From positions 62,001 through 126,000 of the forward strand of contig NZ_QPKS01000003.1 in NCBI RefSeq assembly GCF_003344535.1: a stretch of 64,000 bases of DNA, in the 5' to 3' direction. Position 1 is the first letter of the stretch, and every line of letters starts with the position of its first letter. Of the stretch, positions 38,589 through 47,679 are shown in pieces. The notes beneath the pieces were generated by a model, which did not search any database, was not told where the DNA came from, and worked only from the letters and a program-made list of their open reading frames with translations. Both the position numbers and the translations under genes were made by a program. The stretch comes from Exiguobacterium flavidum (GTDB lineage Bacteria; Bacillota; Bacilli; Exiguobacteriales; Exiguobacteriaceae).

Positions 38589-41483
38589 TTATTTTTTTAA
38601 GACGAACGATGAGAGGCCTGACACTTCGACGATTCCGCTGACGTGCTTCAACGTCTTCGTTCCGGATCTCGTCCCGTCTGCGACGAGAGACCAGGTGCCT
38701 TCAGGCAGCTTGATGCTGACGCTGCCCTTGTTCGCGTTATGGATGACATAGAGGTCACCCTTCTCCTGCTCAACCTTATAGGCGACTACCTTCGCAGGCG
38801 CCTCCATGAATGAAAGGGCAGCCTTGATTTCCTTCGCTGTCGCCAGGCGCAGACCCGGGTTGTCCTTCCGGATCGCGATCAAGCCTTTCATGTAATCGAC
38901 GTCTGCCTGACGGTCCATCTTCCGTTTCCAGTCGAGCTGGTTGACGCTGTCGGGAGACTTGTACGAGTTGTGGTCCCCGTTCTTCGTCCGCATGAAGTCC
39001 TGGCCGGCATGGATGAACGTCGTGCCTTGTGACGTCAGAACGATGCTCGAGGCGAGACGGTGCATCTTCGTTCTCGTCGCATCCGATTCAGCGGGGTTCG
39101 TCAGGTTCAGCTTATCCCAAAGCGTATGGTTGTCATGCGCCTCGACGTAAGTGATCGCCTGGTCCGGTTCCGTCGTGAACCCTTTGATGTTCTCGTCGTA
39201 CTGGATTTCACCGACGATCCCGCGCTTGATCCGTGCCTCCATCCCATCCTTGCCGTTGACGAAGCCGGCATCGGTATCGAGGAAGACGCTGCCTTTCAGG
39301 GCGTCGCGCAAGTTATCATTGAAATGTCCGATATGCGGCATCTTAGCGGCATTGTTCTGGTTTGCCTTTTGCTCGGCGGCGAGCGGCGTGCCGAGATCCC
39401 AGCCCTCCCCGAAGACGAGAATCGTCGGATTGATGCTGTCGACCGTTTTTCGGACTTTATTCATCGTTTCGACGTCATGGATACCCATCAAGTCGAAGCG
39501 GAACCCATCCCAGTGATATTCAGAAGCCCAGTATGCGACCGAGTCGACGATCAGCTTCTGCATCATCTTACGCTCAGAAGCGGTATCGTTGCCGACACCC
39601 GTCCCGTTCGCGAGATCACCCGATTCCGTGTAGCGGTAATAATAACCAGGTACGATTTTATCGAGGTTCGACGCTTTCGCATCGAACATATGATTGTAGA
39701 CGACGTCCATCACGGCGCGCAATCCATTATCGTGAAGTCCCTGGATCATCTGCTTCATCTCCATGATCCGGACTTTCGGCGCATATGGGTTCGTCGAGTA
39801 CGAGCCTTCCGGCGCATTGTAGTTCTTCGGATCGTATCCCCAATTGTAGGTCTTGAGCGGATTCGTCTCATCGACTGAAGCCGTATTGAAATCGTAGACC
39901 GGGATGAACTGGACGTGTGTGATCCCAAGCTCTTTCAGATGGTCTAGCCCTGTCTTCGTCGCGAGCTTCTTACCGCCCTTCGTCAATCGTGTATCTTGTT
40001 CGATGACGCCGAGATACTTCCCTTTGTTCTTGATGCCTGAATCATAACCGCTGTCTGTCACGTCATACATCGAGAGATCACGGACATGCGTCTCATAGAT
40101 GATGGCGTCCGTCGCTCGTCTCAACTTCGGTTTGTCAGACGACCAGCGCTTCGGATTGGTCTCTTTCATATCGACGATCACACCTTGATCGCCGTTGACC
40201 GATACGGCCGTCGCGTAAGGGTCGACCGCACGGACAGTGTCCTTCGCGTGTTTCACCTCGAACGTATATCCGATCTCATCGAGGTCGCCTTTGACTGTCG
40301 CGACCCACGTCCCCTTCGCCTCGCGCTTCATCTCGATTTCGCTATAGATGTCCTTCGCGGTCGTCGGCGACTTCTTTTGTAGACGGTACAGCTCGAGCTC
40401 GACCGTCTGCGCAGTCGGCGCCCACAGACGGAAAGACGTCTTCGATTTCTTGTACGACGTGCCGAGTTTGCCGTCGTAAGCGTATTTCGCATCGAATTCT
40501 TCTGAACGGAGCACTTTCCCCGCTTCGAGCGTCGCTCCTTCGAACGCAGGGTGCGTCGCTGTGATCGTCTTCGCGAGATCGATGTCTCTTTCGACCTTCA
40601 CCTGAACCGTCTTCGAATCGATGAGCGTCAAGCCCGGCATCTCGAGGTTCGTAAAGCTGAACTCCTTCAACTGCGCCTCCGTCAAAGGCGTATTCGTCTT
40701 GAGCGTCATCTCGCGGAATGAGTCCGCAACGAAACTCGAGATTCGCGGCGTCCGGTCGATTTCAGGCTCACTGTAATAAATCGTCGAATCGCCCTGGATC
40801 AGCCAGATGTCCTTCGCTCCTGCATAGAAAAATCGATCTTCTCCGTCCTTCTCCGACCAGCCCTCCTTATGAGGGATGATGCCGGCGAGACGTTGCTTCG
40901 TCGCATTGTCGAGTTCGACTGTCGCGACTGCACCGAACGCATCCGTCTGATTGAATTCGAAACGTCTACCGTCGCCGTTCTTCGGCCACGACCATGCGCC
41001 GAATTGCGCGTAGTCGCCATTGTATCGATAGTAGTGGACGTTCGTCTTCACGTGTTCGACGTCTGTACCTTGAGTAGGATTTGACGTGTTGATCCCCGTC
41101 TTGCCGGACTCGATCCACACTTCAGCCACGCCGTCCTTGATCATGTCTTGCGTGATGAAACGATCATTTTCCGATCCTGCATCCTTCGACCAGTTGTCAT
41201 CGCGGACGATGAATCCGATTTTTTCCGGCTGGTCGACCGGCAATTCGTAGATAGCAATCTTCCCGTATTCATCCTCCGCGTTGAAAGGATGGGCCTTGTT
41301 CGGGAAATGGTCCGGCCCGTTCGTCCAAAGCCACAGGTTCCAGTCATGCGGGTTCGCTGCATCCTCCTTGTAATGGATGATGACGAGTGTCTTGTCGTCG
41401 GCTGCAAGTCCCATGTTCGGGAACAGCGTCAATATCAGTGCAAACGTTAGCACAACTGCACATGCGCGTCTCAAAATATCCAA
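38589..41483 (-). CDS. pulA: Secreted type I pullulanase, TTG start
   Basis: Cleaves alpha-1,6 branches of pullulan and amylopectin. 964 residues: signal peptide (ending near ALA-type GLAADD), two starch-binding CBM41 domains (about 30-135 and 140-245, each with W-N-L-W-L-W or YRYNGDYAQFGAW), a linker with Ig-like features, a CBM48 (SFRLWAPTAQTVELELY), and a GH13_14 catalytic barrel with DVVYNHMF, RFDLMGIHD (nucleophile), FGEGWD (acid/base) and EAHDNHT. The TTG at 41483 is chosen because GGGAGG lies 7 nt upstream and overlaps the in-frame ATG at 41498. Confidence 0.94.
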   Translation of the reverse strand: MDILRRACAVVLTFALILTLFPNMGLAADDKTLVIIHYKEDAANPHDWNLWLWTNGPDHFPNKAHPFNAEDEYGKIAIYELPVDQPEKIGFIVRDDNWSKDAGSENDRFITQDMIKDGVAEVWIESGKTGINTSNPTQGTDVEHVKTNVHYYRYNGDYAQFGAWSWPKNGDGRRFEFNQTDAFGAVATVELDNATKQRLAGIIPHKEGWSEKDGEDRFFYAGAKDIWLIQGDSTIYYSEPEIDRTPRISSFVADSFREMTLKTNTPLTEAQLKEFSFTNLEMPGLTLIDSKTVQVKVERDIDLAKTITATHPAFEGATLEAGKVLRSEEFDAKYAYDGKLGTSYKKSKTSFRLWAPTAQTVELELYRLQKKSPTTAKDIYSEIEMKREAKGTWVATVKGDLDEIGYTFEVKHAKDTVRAVDPYATAVSVNGDQGVIVDMKETNPKRWSSDKPKLRRATDAIIYETHVRDLSMYDVTDSGYDSGIKNKGKYLGVIEQDTRLTKGGKKLATKTGLDHLKELGITHVQFIPVYDFNTASVDETNPLKTYNWGYDPKNYNAPEGSYSTNPYAPKVRIMEMKQMIQGLHDNGLRAVMDVVYNHMFDAKASNLDKIVPGYYYRYTESGDLANGTGVGNDTASERKMMQKLIVDSVAYWASEYHWDGFRFDLMGIHDVETMNKVRKTVDSINPTILVFGEGWDLGTPLAAEQKANQNNAAKMPHIGHFNDNLRDALKGSVFLDTDAGFVNGKDGMEARIKRGIVGEIQYDENIKGFTTEPDQAITYVEAHDNHTLWDKLNLTNPAESDATRTKMHRLASSIVLTSQGTTFIHAGQDFMRTKNGDHNSYKSPDSVNQLDWKRKMDRQADVDYMKGLIAIRKDNPGLRLATAKEIKAALSFMEAPAKVVAYKVEQEKGDLYVIHNANKGSVSIKLPEGTWSLVADGTRSGTKTLKHVSGIVEVSGLSSFVLKK

Positions 41484-41502
41484 TGTCGTTCCTCCCATTC
41501 GG

Positions 41503-41516
41503 TGAAATCGCTTTCA
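41503..41516. promoter_or_regulatory. cre: Catabolite-responsive element (cre) upstream of pulA
   Basis: TGAAATCGCTTTCA matches the CcpA consensus TGWAANCGNTNWCA fully and is a near-perfect palindrome. It lies 20 bases upstream of the start codon. A TTGACA is present on the minus strand at 41545-41550, so CcpA would block initiation or early elongation. CcpA control is inferred. Confidence 0.85.
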
Positions 41517-41653
41517 CGAATAGTTTGCCTATAAAAAACATTCCTGTCAAAAGATATTTCACCACATGAAAAAAATAGGACTTTCTCCTCTTTTGTCAGA
41601 CCACTGGACGGAGGATAAACAATCCCTCCTGTTCAAGCGATTCGTTCCAGACC

Positions 41654-41689
41654 AAAAAGACCGGCTTCCGATTGTGCGGAAGCCGGTCT
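41654..41689 (-). terminator. Terminator of the wecC-LCP operon
   Basis: Arms AGACCGGCTTCCG and CGGAAGCCGGTCT, loop of six, followed on the minus strand by TTTTT; 12 bases after the LCP stop. Confidence 0.92.
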
Positions 41690-41701
41690 CCTGTTGTTTT
41701 T

Positions 41702-42628
41702 TCAGCGCTCCTCGATCAGACGATCGAGCTTCTGCTTGACTGACGAGAGAGAACTTTCGTCCGCGAAGAAATACCAGACACCGTCCTTCGCGATGTACCC
41801 TTCCCCTTCGAGAGTCAGAGGACGCAGCTGATCAAATCCTTTCCTGTTCTCTTCCGCCAGCTGCGTCGCTTCCTCGAAGGTCACGTTCGTCTGGATGTTT
41901 TTCTCCATCACTTTCGCAAGCTTATCGTAACGGAACAGCGTGTCAGTACGCTTCAGTTTTTTGACGACGGCCTGCAGCACTTGACGCTGTCTGATTTGCC
42001 GGCCCGTATCCCCGAGTGGATCATCTTTTCGCATCCGCGCGTAGCCGCTCGCTTCCAATCCGTTCAACTCGATATTGCCTTTCGGGTAATCCTTTTGGAG
42101 ACGCCGGTCATTCCAGCTGAAAGCAGACGGATTATCGACGGTTATCCCTCCGACCGCGTCGACGAGATCGATCAGACCTTCCATGTTGATTTTGGCGTAA
42201 TAAGGGATGTCGATCTCAAGCAGCCGTTCGACGGCGCTGACAGTCTCATCCACTCCTCCGTAGGCATATGTGTGGTTGATTTTCGTCTTCTCCCCGCTTT
42301 CGAGCTCGACATGCAGATCACGCGGAATCGAAAGCGATTTCGCCTTTTCCGTCTTCGGATTGAACGAGAGGAGGAGAAGCGCATCCGCCCGCCCCTTGTC
42401 GTTTTCCCGTTCGTCGACTCCAATCAGAAGGATATGGAACGGTCGCATCGCGCGAAGCGGCTGTTTCTTCTCGCCGCTCATCGGTTTCAGCAAAGTGCTC
42501 GTCGTCTCTTGAATTTTCAAGAAGGCAAAACCGGACGTCGCACTGAGTACGAGGACCAGCAGCAGCAGGACTGTGCTGATGATGCGCCAGACATTCCTCT
42601 TTCCTTTCCGGTTCGTTCGTGATTGCAA
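41702..42628 (-). CDS. LytR-CpsA-Psr (LCP) family wall-polymer ligase
   Basis: 308 residues: a basic cytoplasmic N-terminus, one membrane helix (about 15-35), and the LCP catalytic domain with ILLIGVDERENDKGRADALLLLSF and SIPRDLHVE, whose Asp/Arg residues bind the pyrophosphate lipid. LCP enzymes transfer teichoic-acid-like polymers from the lipid carrier to peptidoglycan. The TTG at 42628 has AAGGAGG 8 nt upstream; a GTG nine bases earlier overlaps that site. Last gene of the wecC operon, so it likely attaches this operon's polymer. Confidence 0.9.
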   Translation of the reverse strand: MQSRTNRKGKRNVWRIISTVLLLLVLVLSATSGFAFLKIQETTSTLLKPMSGEKKQPLRAMRPFHILLIGVDERENDKGRADALLLLSFNPKTEKAKSLSIPRDLHVELESGEKTKINHTYAYGGVDETVSAVERLLEIDIPYYAKINMEGLIDLVDAVGGITVDNPSAFSWNDRRLQKDYPKGNIELNGLEASGYARMRKDDPLGDTGRQIRQRQVLQAVVKKLKRTDTLFRYDKLAKVMEKNIQTNVTFEEATQLAEENRKGFDQLRPLTLEGEGYIAKDGVWYFFADESSLSSVKQKLDRLIEER

Positions 42629-42641
42629 TGGGAGCACCTCC

Positions 42642-43841
42642 TTACAGAGTCCGTTCGTACATCGGCATCATACCTGAGATGTTCGAGTTGTGGAGGAACA
42701 GGACGGCATCGACCTGCTTTTCCTTCGCATAGTCCGACACATCGAACGACTTCTTCGTGTAGCGAATGTCGACGACCTCGATATCCATGCTGCGCGCAAG
42801 GAAAGGCAAGACAGGATTTGCGAAGGAGTCCTTGACGACGAGAATCCTCGGACCATCCTCTTTCGAGCTGATCGACATCAATCCATGGTTTCCGTTGAGA
42901 AAAGCCTCGTACCGGTCGACATAATCTCCCTTCTTCCGCATGAAGGACTCATCGATGACCTTGTTTCCACATTTACCGTCGTAACAGACGTCGAGCCCCT
43001 TGAATTGTTCTGGTCCGTAATACTCGATCGTATCAGCGCTCTGCACATAGGCGAGAGTCGTCTTGCGGGCGAGTGAGCCGTAATAGCTTTCCCCGCTCCG
43101 CTTCTTGTCTGCCGGATTCATTTCAGATAACTCGATCTCAGGAAACTTCTGTTTGAGCGCTCCTGTGATTTCCGCATAGGCGATATATGCCCCGTCGATG
43201 TTCCAGTGGTGGTCGGTCTTGAAGTAGTTCTCGATCCGCAGATCATCAAGTGAGATCGACTCTATCCCTTTCGCCTCGACCTGGTCGATCATGGCATCGT
43301 GCCGCTCGGTCGCGTTCGAGGCGACATAGGACGGTAAAATCCCCTGCTTCTCCGCTATGACGGTCTTCGACGGAGCCAAGGCGAAATAAACAGGTACGCC
43401 GACGTCACTCGCGAATTTCTTGAATGCTTCCGGCACCGGTCGAGTCTTCGTGTCGGCAGGTTCAATCATGTAACCGTTGCGTGCGGTATAGATTCCGTTT
43501 CGGAACGGCTGTCTGAGGAATTCCCGCGCGACGAGCGCCTGTGCTTCGACGAGCGTCCCTCTGAGCGCGAGCTGATCAGTGAAGTATTTCTCGAACGATT
43601 GTGCATATTCTCCGCTGACGACACTGTCGACGGTCGGTGACTGGAGCGTCGCGAGCTTTCGGTTCTCGAGCTGGGAAGCGACACGGTCCTCCTTGATGAT
43701 CGTCCACGTCCCGACGGCCAGCAGGACGATGAGGAAGGAGGCGATCGTCAAACGCATCATCCAGTCTTCGAAGTTGAATTTCCGCTTCACGGGCAACGAC
43801 TTACGCTCTTCGTTTTGACCAGGTCGCACTATCCGTTGCAT
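42642..43841 (-). CDS. DHHW / AlgJ-like O-acetylation protein
   Basis: 399 residues: one N-terminal membrane helix (about 31-49) and an extracytoplasmic SGNH-like domain with the eponymous KTDHHWNIDGAYIAY motif near residue 210 and VVKDSFANPVLPFLA near the C-terminus. The family works with MBOAT proteins in acetylating alginate and other surface polymers. A lone cysteine pair (CYDGKC) may form a disulfide. It follows the MBOAT gene by 12 bases, with GGAGGTG before its ATG. Confidence 0.85.
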   Translation of the reverse strand: MQRIVRPGQNEERKSLPVKRKFNFEDWMMRLTIASFLIVLLAVGTWTIIKEDRVASQLENRKLATLQSPTVDSVVSGEYAQSFEKYFTDQLALRGTLVEAQALVAREFLRQPFRNGIYTARNGYMIEPADTKTRPVPEAFKKFASDVGVPVYFALAPSKTVIAEKQGILPSYVASNATERHDAMIDQVEAKGIESISLDDLRIENYFKTDHHWNIDGAYIAYAEITGALKQKFPEIELSEMNPADKKRSGESYYGSLARKTTLAYVQSADTIEYYGPEQFKGLDVCYDGKCGNKVIDESFMRKKGDYVDRYEAFLNGNHGLMSISSKEDGPRILVVKDSFANPVLPFLARSMDIEVVDIRYTKKSFDVSDYAKEKQVDAVLFLHNSNISGMMPMYERTL

Positions 43842-43853
43842 GATTGCACCTCC

Positions 43854-45242
43854 TTAAAATCTGAAATAAATGAACGGATTGAACGTGCTCGCGACAAGTG
43901 CGGCAGTCGCGAGGAAAAATAGAAGCATCGCATATCCGTATTGCACGGAAAGTCCGACCGGTCCGAGTTTCTTGACGATGATCGTCCCGAAGTAGAGCGG
44001 AATCGGGGTGGCTGCGATGCAGGCGATGACCAGCAATACACCGTTTTGGACGAGCTGATAGGTCGCCCTCGCATCCCATACTTCTTGCGGCAGGAACATC
44101 GCTTGCAGATACGCGATGGCGTCCGGGAAGGTCTCCGCCCGGAAGAACACCCAGCCGACGAGCACGAGAATCAATGTCGTGACGTGCGCGAGCGCCGGCA
44201 CTTTTTTCAGCCATTTCCCGAGGAACGCCTTCTCGATCATGATCCAGATGCCGTAATAGGCACCCCATGCGACGAATGTCCAGCTCGCCCCGTGCCATAG
44301 CCCGGTCAAGAGCCAGACGATCGCCAGGTTTCTGTACTGATTGAATGGCCCCTTCCGGTTACCTCCAAGCGGGATGTAGACGTAGTCACGAAACCACGTC
44401 CCGAGCGAGATATGCCAACGTCTCCAAAATTCAGTCACCGAACGCGAGATATACGGATAGTTGAAGTTCTCGAGGAAATGGAAGCCGAACATGAGACCGA
44501 GGCCGATTGCCATATCGCTGTATCCGGAGAAGTCGAAATAGATTTGTAACGCATATGCGATGACCCCGATCCAGGCGAGGCCCATCGACAAATCATTCAT
44601 ATTGAAGATCGTGTCTGCCACCTGCCCGCAACCGTTCGCGAGAATCAGCTTCTTCGACAGACCGACGATGAAACGCCTTACCCCGTGTGCGAATTCCGGC
44701 ACCGTCTCATGCCGGTCATTGATTTCGGTCGCGACCGTCTCATAGCGCACGATCGGACCCGCGATCAACTGGGGGAACAGGGCGATATAAAGCGCAAGAT
44801 CAAGCGGATTCTTTTGCACCTGTCCCTTCTCGCGATAGACATCGATGACGTAGCTCATTGCCTGGAACGTAAAGAAGGAGATCCCGATCGGCAAGACGAC
44901 GTTCGGGACGAACAACTCGAGACCGAATGACTGATTGACTGTCGTCATGAAGAAGCCGCTGTACTTGAACCAGCCGAGGATCGAAAGGTTGACGACGATC
45001 ATCGCCGCCATGATCCATTTGACCGAGACATGCTCCCGGTAGCGGTGAACGAACAGCGCGAACAAGTAGTTCACGCAGATGCTGAGCAACATGATCGTCA
45101 CGAACTTCGGCTCCCCCCAGGCATAGAAGAACAGACTTGCAAGCAAGAGCCACAGGTTTCGGAACCGGCGGGGCAACGTGTGATAGACGATCAAGACGAG
45201 CGGCAGGAACAGGAACAAAAAGACTGTCGAGCTAAATAACAT
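43854..45242 (-). CDS. MBOAT family O-acyltransferase, AlgI/DltB/PatA type
   Basis: 462 residues, multi-spanning, with FYAWGEPKF near the N-terminus, SVTEFWRRWHISLGTWFRDYVYIPLGG in the middle and the catalytic histidine in GLWHGASWTFVAWG. It moves acyl (usually acetyl) groups across the membrane to an extracellular acceptor protein such as the downstream DHHW protein. The ATG at 45242 is preferred to one 21 bases earlier. Overlaps the unknown 164-aa gene by 11 bases. Confidence 0.92.
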   Translation of the reverse strand: MLFSSTVFLFLFLPLVLIVYHTLPRRFRNLWLLLASLFFYAWGEPKFVTIMLLSICVNYLFALFVHRYREHVSVKWIMAAMIVVNLSILGWFKYSGFFMTTVNQSFGLELFVPNVVLPIGISFFTFQAMSYVIDVYREKGQVQKNPLDLALYIALFPQLIAGPIVRYETVATEINDRHETVPEFAHGVRRFIVGLSKKLILANGCGQVADTIFNMNDLSMGLAWIGVIAYALQIYFDFSGYSDMAIGLGLMFGFHFLENFNYPYISRSVTEFWRRWHISLGTWFRDYVYIPLGGNRKGPFNQYRNLAIVWLLTGLWHGASWTFVAWGAYYGIWIMIEKAFLGKWLKKVPALAHVTTLILVLVGWVFFRAETFPDAIAYLQAMFLPQEVWDARATYQLVQNGVLLVIACIAATPIPLYFGTIIVKKLGPVGLSVQYGYAMLLFFLATAALVASTFNPFIYFRF

Positions 45243-45726
45243 GATCCTGCCCCCTTTCAGCAAAGGATATCAACTCGCAGGACAGGTTCGTCAATCGCAC
45301 CGCGAAATCGCCTGTCCCTATGAACTTGAACGCAATTTTGAAATAGACGGCACCTTCGACCCGTTCGATTTCGACCGGTAGTGATTCGTGCCCCGAGAGG
45401 ACGACCGTCTCCGTCTCGGATCGCATCCTCTTCGTGTTCCCGTATTGCATTTTGAACAGCTGGACTTCGAGGGGCGACTCCACTTCGAAGGTGAAGATGA
45501 ACCTTATCCGGTCTGAGTCGTTGAAGCTCGCATCCTTGCGATACACCTTCGACGGCGGGTATTGAAAGGATTGGTCGAACAGCTGGACATACAGCTTGTC
45601 CTCCTCTTCCGCGCCGTTGAACTCGAACTTGATTCCGGCCTCTGTCTCGAGGATCGTCGCCTTCTCTTTCGTCCCTTGCGGATAGAACTGGTAGCATGCG
45701 AGCCGCAAAGGACGGATTTCATTCAT
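45232..45726 (-). CDS. Unknown protein of the O-acetylation operon
   Basis: 164 residues, no signal peptide or membrane helix, predicted mostly beta strands (KLYVQLFDQSFQ, IRFIFTFEVESPLEVQLFKMQYG, YFKIAFKFIGTGDFAVRLTNLSCEL), resembling a jelly-roll or carbohydrate-binding fold. I do not recognise a family. It overlaps wecB by four bases and the MBOAT gene by 11, so it is tightly coupled to polymer synthesis and acetylation. It could bind the polymer or the acetyl donor side of the MBOAT; this is inference. Confidence 0.75.
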   Translation of the reverse strand: MNEIRPLRLACYQFYPQGTKEKATILETEAGIKFEFNGAEEEDKLYVQLFDQSFQYPPSKVYRKDASFNDSDRIRFIFTFEVESPLEVQLFKMQYGNTKRMRSETETVVLSGHESLPVEIERVEGAVYFKIAFKFIGTGDFAVRLTNLSCELISFAERGQDHVI

Positions 45727-46820
45727 ACCGTGACCTCTTCCAACATGATGGCATCGACGATTCGTTCGGAAGCATGCCCGTCTCCGTATGGGTTACTCGC
45801 TTGCGCCATCTTGGCACATGCCGCTGGATCGCTCAGGAGTTCATCTCCCGATTCGAAGATGGAACGCGGATTCGTCCCGACGAGGCGAAGTGTCCCGGCC
45901 GCCACTCCTTCTCCCCGCTCCGTCGTATCCCGCAGGACGAGCACCGGCACACCGAGCGACGGCGCTTCTTCCTGTATTCCGCCAGAATCCGTCAAAATCA
46001 GCGTCGAGCGCGCCGCGAAGTTATGGAAGTCGAACACATCGAGCGGCTCAATCAAATGGATTCGCTCAATCCCCTCAAGTTTCCGCGAAGCCTCCAGCAC
46101 GACCGGATTCGGATGGACGGGGAAGACGATTTCGATGTCGGGGTGTGCGGCATGCAACCGGATGATCGCGTCGAAAATGACTGAAAGACGCTCGTGATTT
46201 TCCCGCCGATGGACCGTCAGCAGCACAAGGCGCCTCTCCCCGATTCGCTCGAGCACCGGATGTACATAGGAGTCCTTCACCGTCGTCTTGAGCGCATCGA
46301 TCACCGTGTTTCCCGTGACGTGGACATTCGTAACCTTACCTTCGCGCCGGAGATTTTCTGCCGCCTGTTCCGTCGGAGCGAAATGAATGTCCGCGAGAAC
46401 GCCGGTCAGCTGACGGTTCATTTCCTCCGGGAACGGCGAATATTTCTCATATGTCCTTAGACCGGCCTCGACATGCCCGATCGGAATCTGCTGATAGAAG
46501 GCGGCGAGCGACGTAGCGAACGTCGTCGTCGTGTCTCCATGGACGAGGACGAGATCAGGCTTTTCCGTCTCGAGCACTGCCTTCATCCCACTGAGGATTC
46601 GAGCCGTCAATTCCTCGAGCGTCTGGCGAGGAGCCATCAAGTCGAGGTCATGGTCGGGCACGATTTGAAACAGATCGAGTACCTGATCGAGCATTTCACG
46701 GTGTTGCGCCGTGACGACGACGACTGGCTTCACTCCCTCTCTTTTTTTCAGTGCTTCGCAAAGCGGTGCCATCTTGATTGCTTCTGGTCGTGTTCCGAAT
46801 ACTAGCATGACTTTTTTCAT
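45723..46820 (-). CDS. wecB: UDP-N-acetylglucosamine 2-epimerase (non-hydrolysing)
   Basis: Converts UDP-GlcNAc to UDP-ManNAc. 365 residues with VFGTRPEAIKMAPL, VHGDTTTTFATSLAAF, HVEAGLRTYEKYSPFPEEMNRQL, TVHRRENH and LTDSGGIQEEAPSLGVPVLVLRDTTER. With wecC in the same operon it gives UDP-ManNAcA. Overlaps tagH-like and unknown genes by four bases each. Confidence 0.95.
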   Translation of the reverse strand: MKKVMLVFGTRPEAIKMAPLCEALKKREGVKPVVVVTAQHREMLDQVLDLFQIVPDHDLDLMAPRQTLEELTARILSGMKAVLETEKPDLVLVHGDTTTTFATSLAAFYQQIPIGHVEAGLRTYEKYSPFPEEMNRQLTGVLADIHFAPTEQAAENLRREGKVTNVHVTGNTVIDALKTTVKDSYVHPVLERIGERRLVLLTVHRRENHERLSVIFDAIIRLHAAHPDIEIVFPVHPNPVVLEASRKLEGIERIHLIEPLDVFDFHNFAARSTLILTDSGGIQEEAPSLGVPVLVLRDTTERGEGVAAGTLRLVGTNPRSIFESGDELLSDPAACAKMAQASNPYGDGHASERIVDAIMLEEVTV

Positions 46821-47668
46821 GAAGAGATTCTCCTGTCTGACTCGCTTTCGACGACGGTTTCACCACGGATCGATTCGACCGCTTCATTCCCTCGCTCCTG
46901 TCGCTTGCGTGTCACATAATCTGTGATTTGCCGTTTTGGCATCTGTTTGTGCCAGTGGAGGTATTTGTTGTACTCCGCCATGACCTCCTCGGTCGGACCG
47001 AACTCACGGATTTCCCCGTACTCGAGCCACATCACCTTCGAACAGAATTGGCGCACCTGACTGAGGGAATGACTGATGAAGAAGATCGTCTTTCCTCGGT
47101 CACGGAACTCACGCATCTTATCGAGGCACTTCTCCGTGAACGTCTGATCCCCGACCGACAACGCCTCGTCGATGACGAGGATGTCCGGGTCGATGTTGAT
47201 CGAGATCGCGAATCCGAGCCTCGCCCTCATCCCGCTCGAGTACGTCTTGACCGGCTGATCGATGAAGTCGCCGATATCCGCGAATTCGAGGATATCCGGC
47301 GTGATAACATCGATCTGTTTCTTCGTCAACCCCATCATCAACCCTTTTAGTTCGATGTTGTCCCTGCCCGTCAACTGGTTGTTCAATCCGCTCGAGATGG
47401 CGATCAGCGCTGATTTCCCGCGTAGCGTCACCCGTCCGTATGTCGGTGGGGTGACGTTCGCGAGCAGCTGCGAAAGCGTCGACTTGCCGCTGCCGTTGAT
47501 GCCGACGATGCCGACGATCTCGCCTTCCTCGACGGAGAATGAAATATTCTTGAGCGCATAGAATGCTTTTCCATTGATTTTTCCGAAGAGGACTTCCTTC
47601 AGCTTGTCGATCGGCTTGTCATACAGGACATAGCGTTTCGACACATTTTCAAACACGACGTGCTCCAT
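46817..47668 (-). CDS. ABC exporter ATPase, TagH/Wzt type
   Basis: 283 residues: Walker A GINGSGKST, signature YSSGMRARLGFA, Walker B DILVIDEALSVGD and switch ISHS. This is the polysaccharide/teichoic acid export subfamily. There is only a ~40-residue tail after the ATPase core, so it lacks the C-terminal carbohydrate-binding domain of Wzt proteins that read a chain cap. The ATG at 47668 has AAGGAGG 6 nt upstream; the open frame above it is a shadow of the permease gene. Confidence 0.92.
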   Translation of the reverse strand: MEHVVFENVSKRYVLYDKPIDKLKEVLFGKINGKAFYALKNISFSVEEGEIVGIVGINGSGKSTLSQLLANVTPPTYGRVTLRGKSALIAISSGLNNQLTGRDNIELKGLMMGLTKKQIDVITPDILEFADIGDFIDQPVKTYSSGMRARLGFAISINIDPDILVIDEALSVGDQTFTEKCLDKMREFRDRGKTIFFISHSLSQVRQFCSKVMWLEYGEIREFGPTEEVMAEYNKYLHWHKQMPKRQITDYVTRKRQERGNEAVESIRGETVVESESDRRISS

Positions 47669-47679
47669 CTTGCCCCTCC

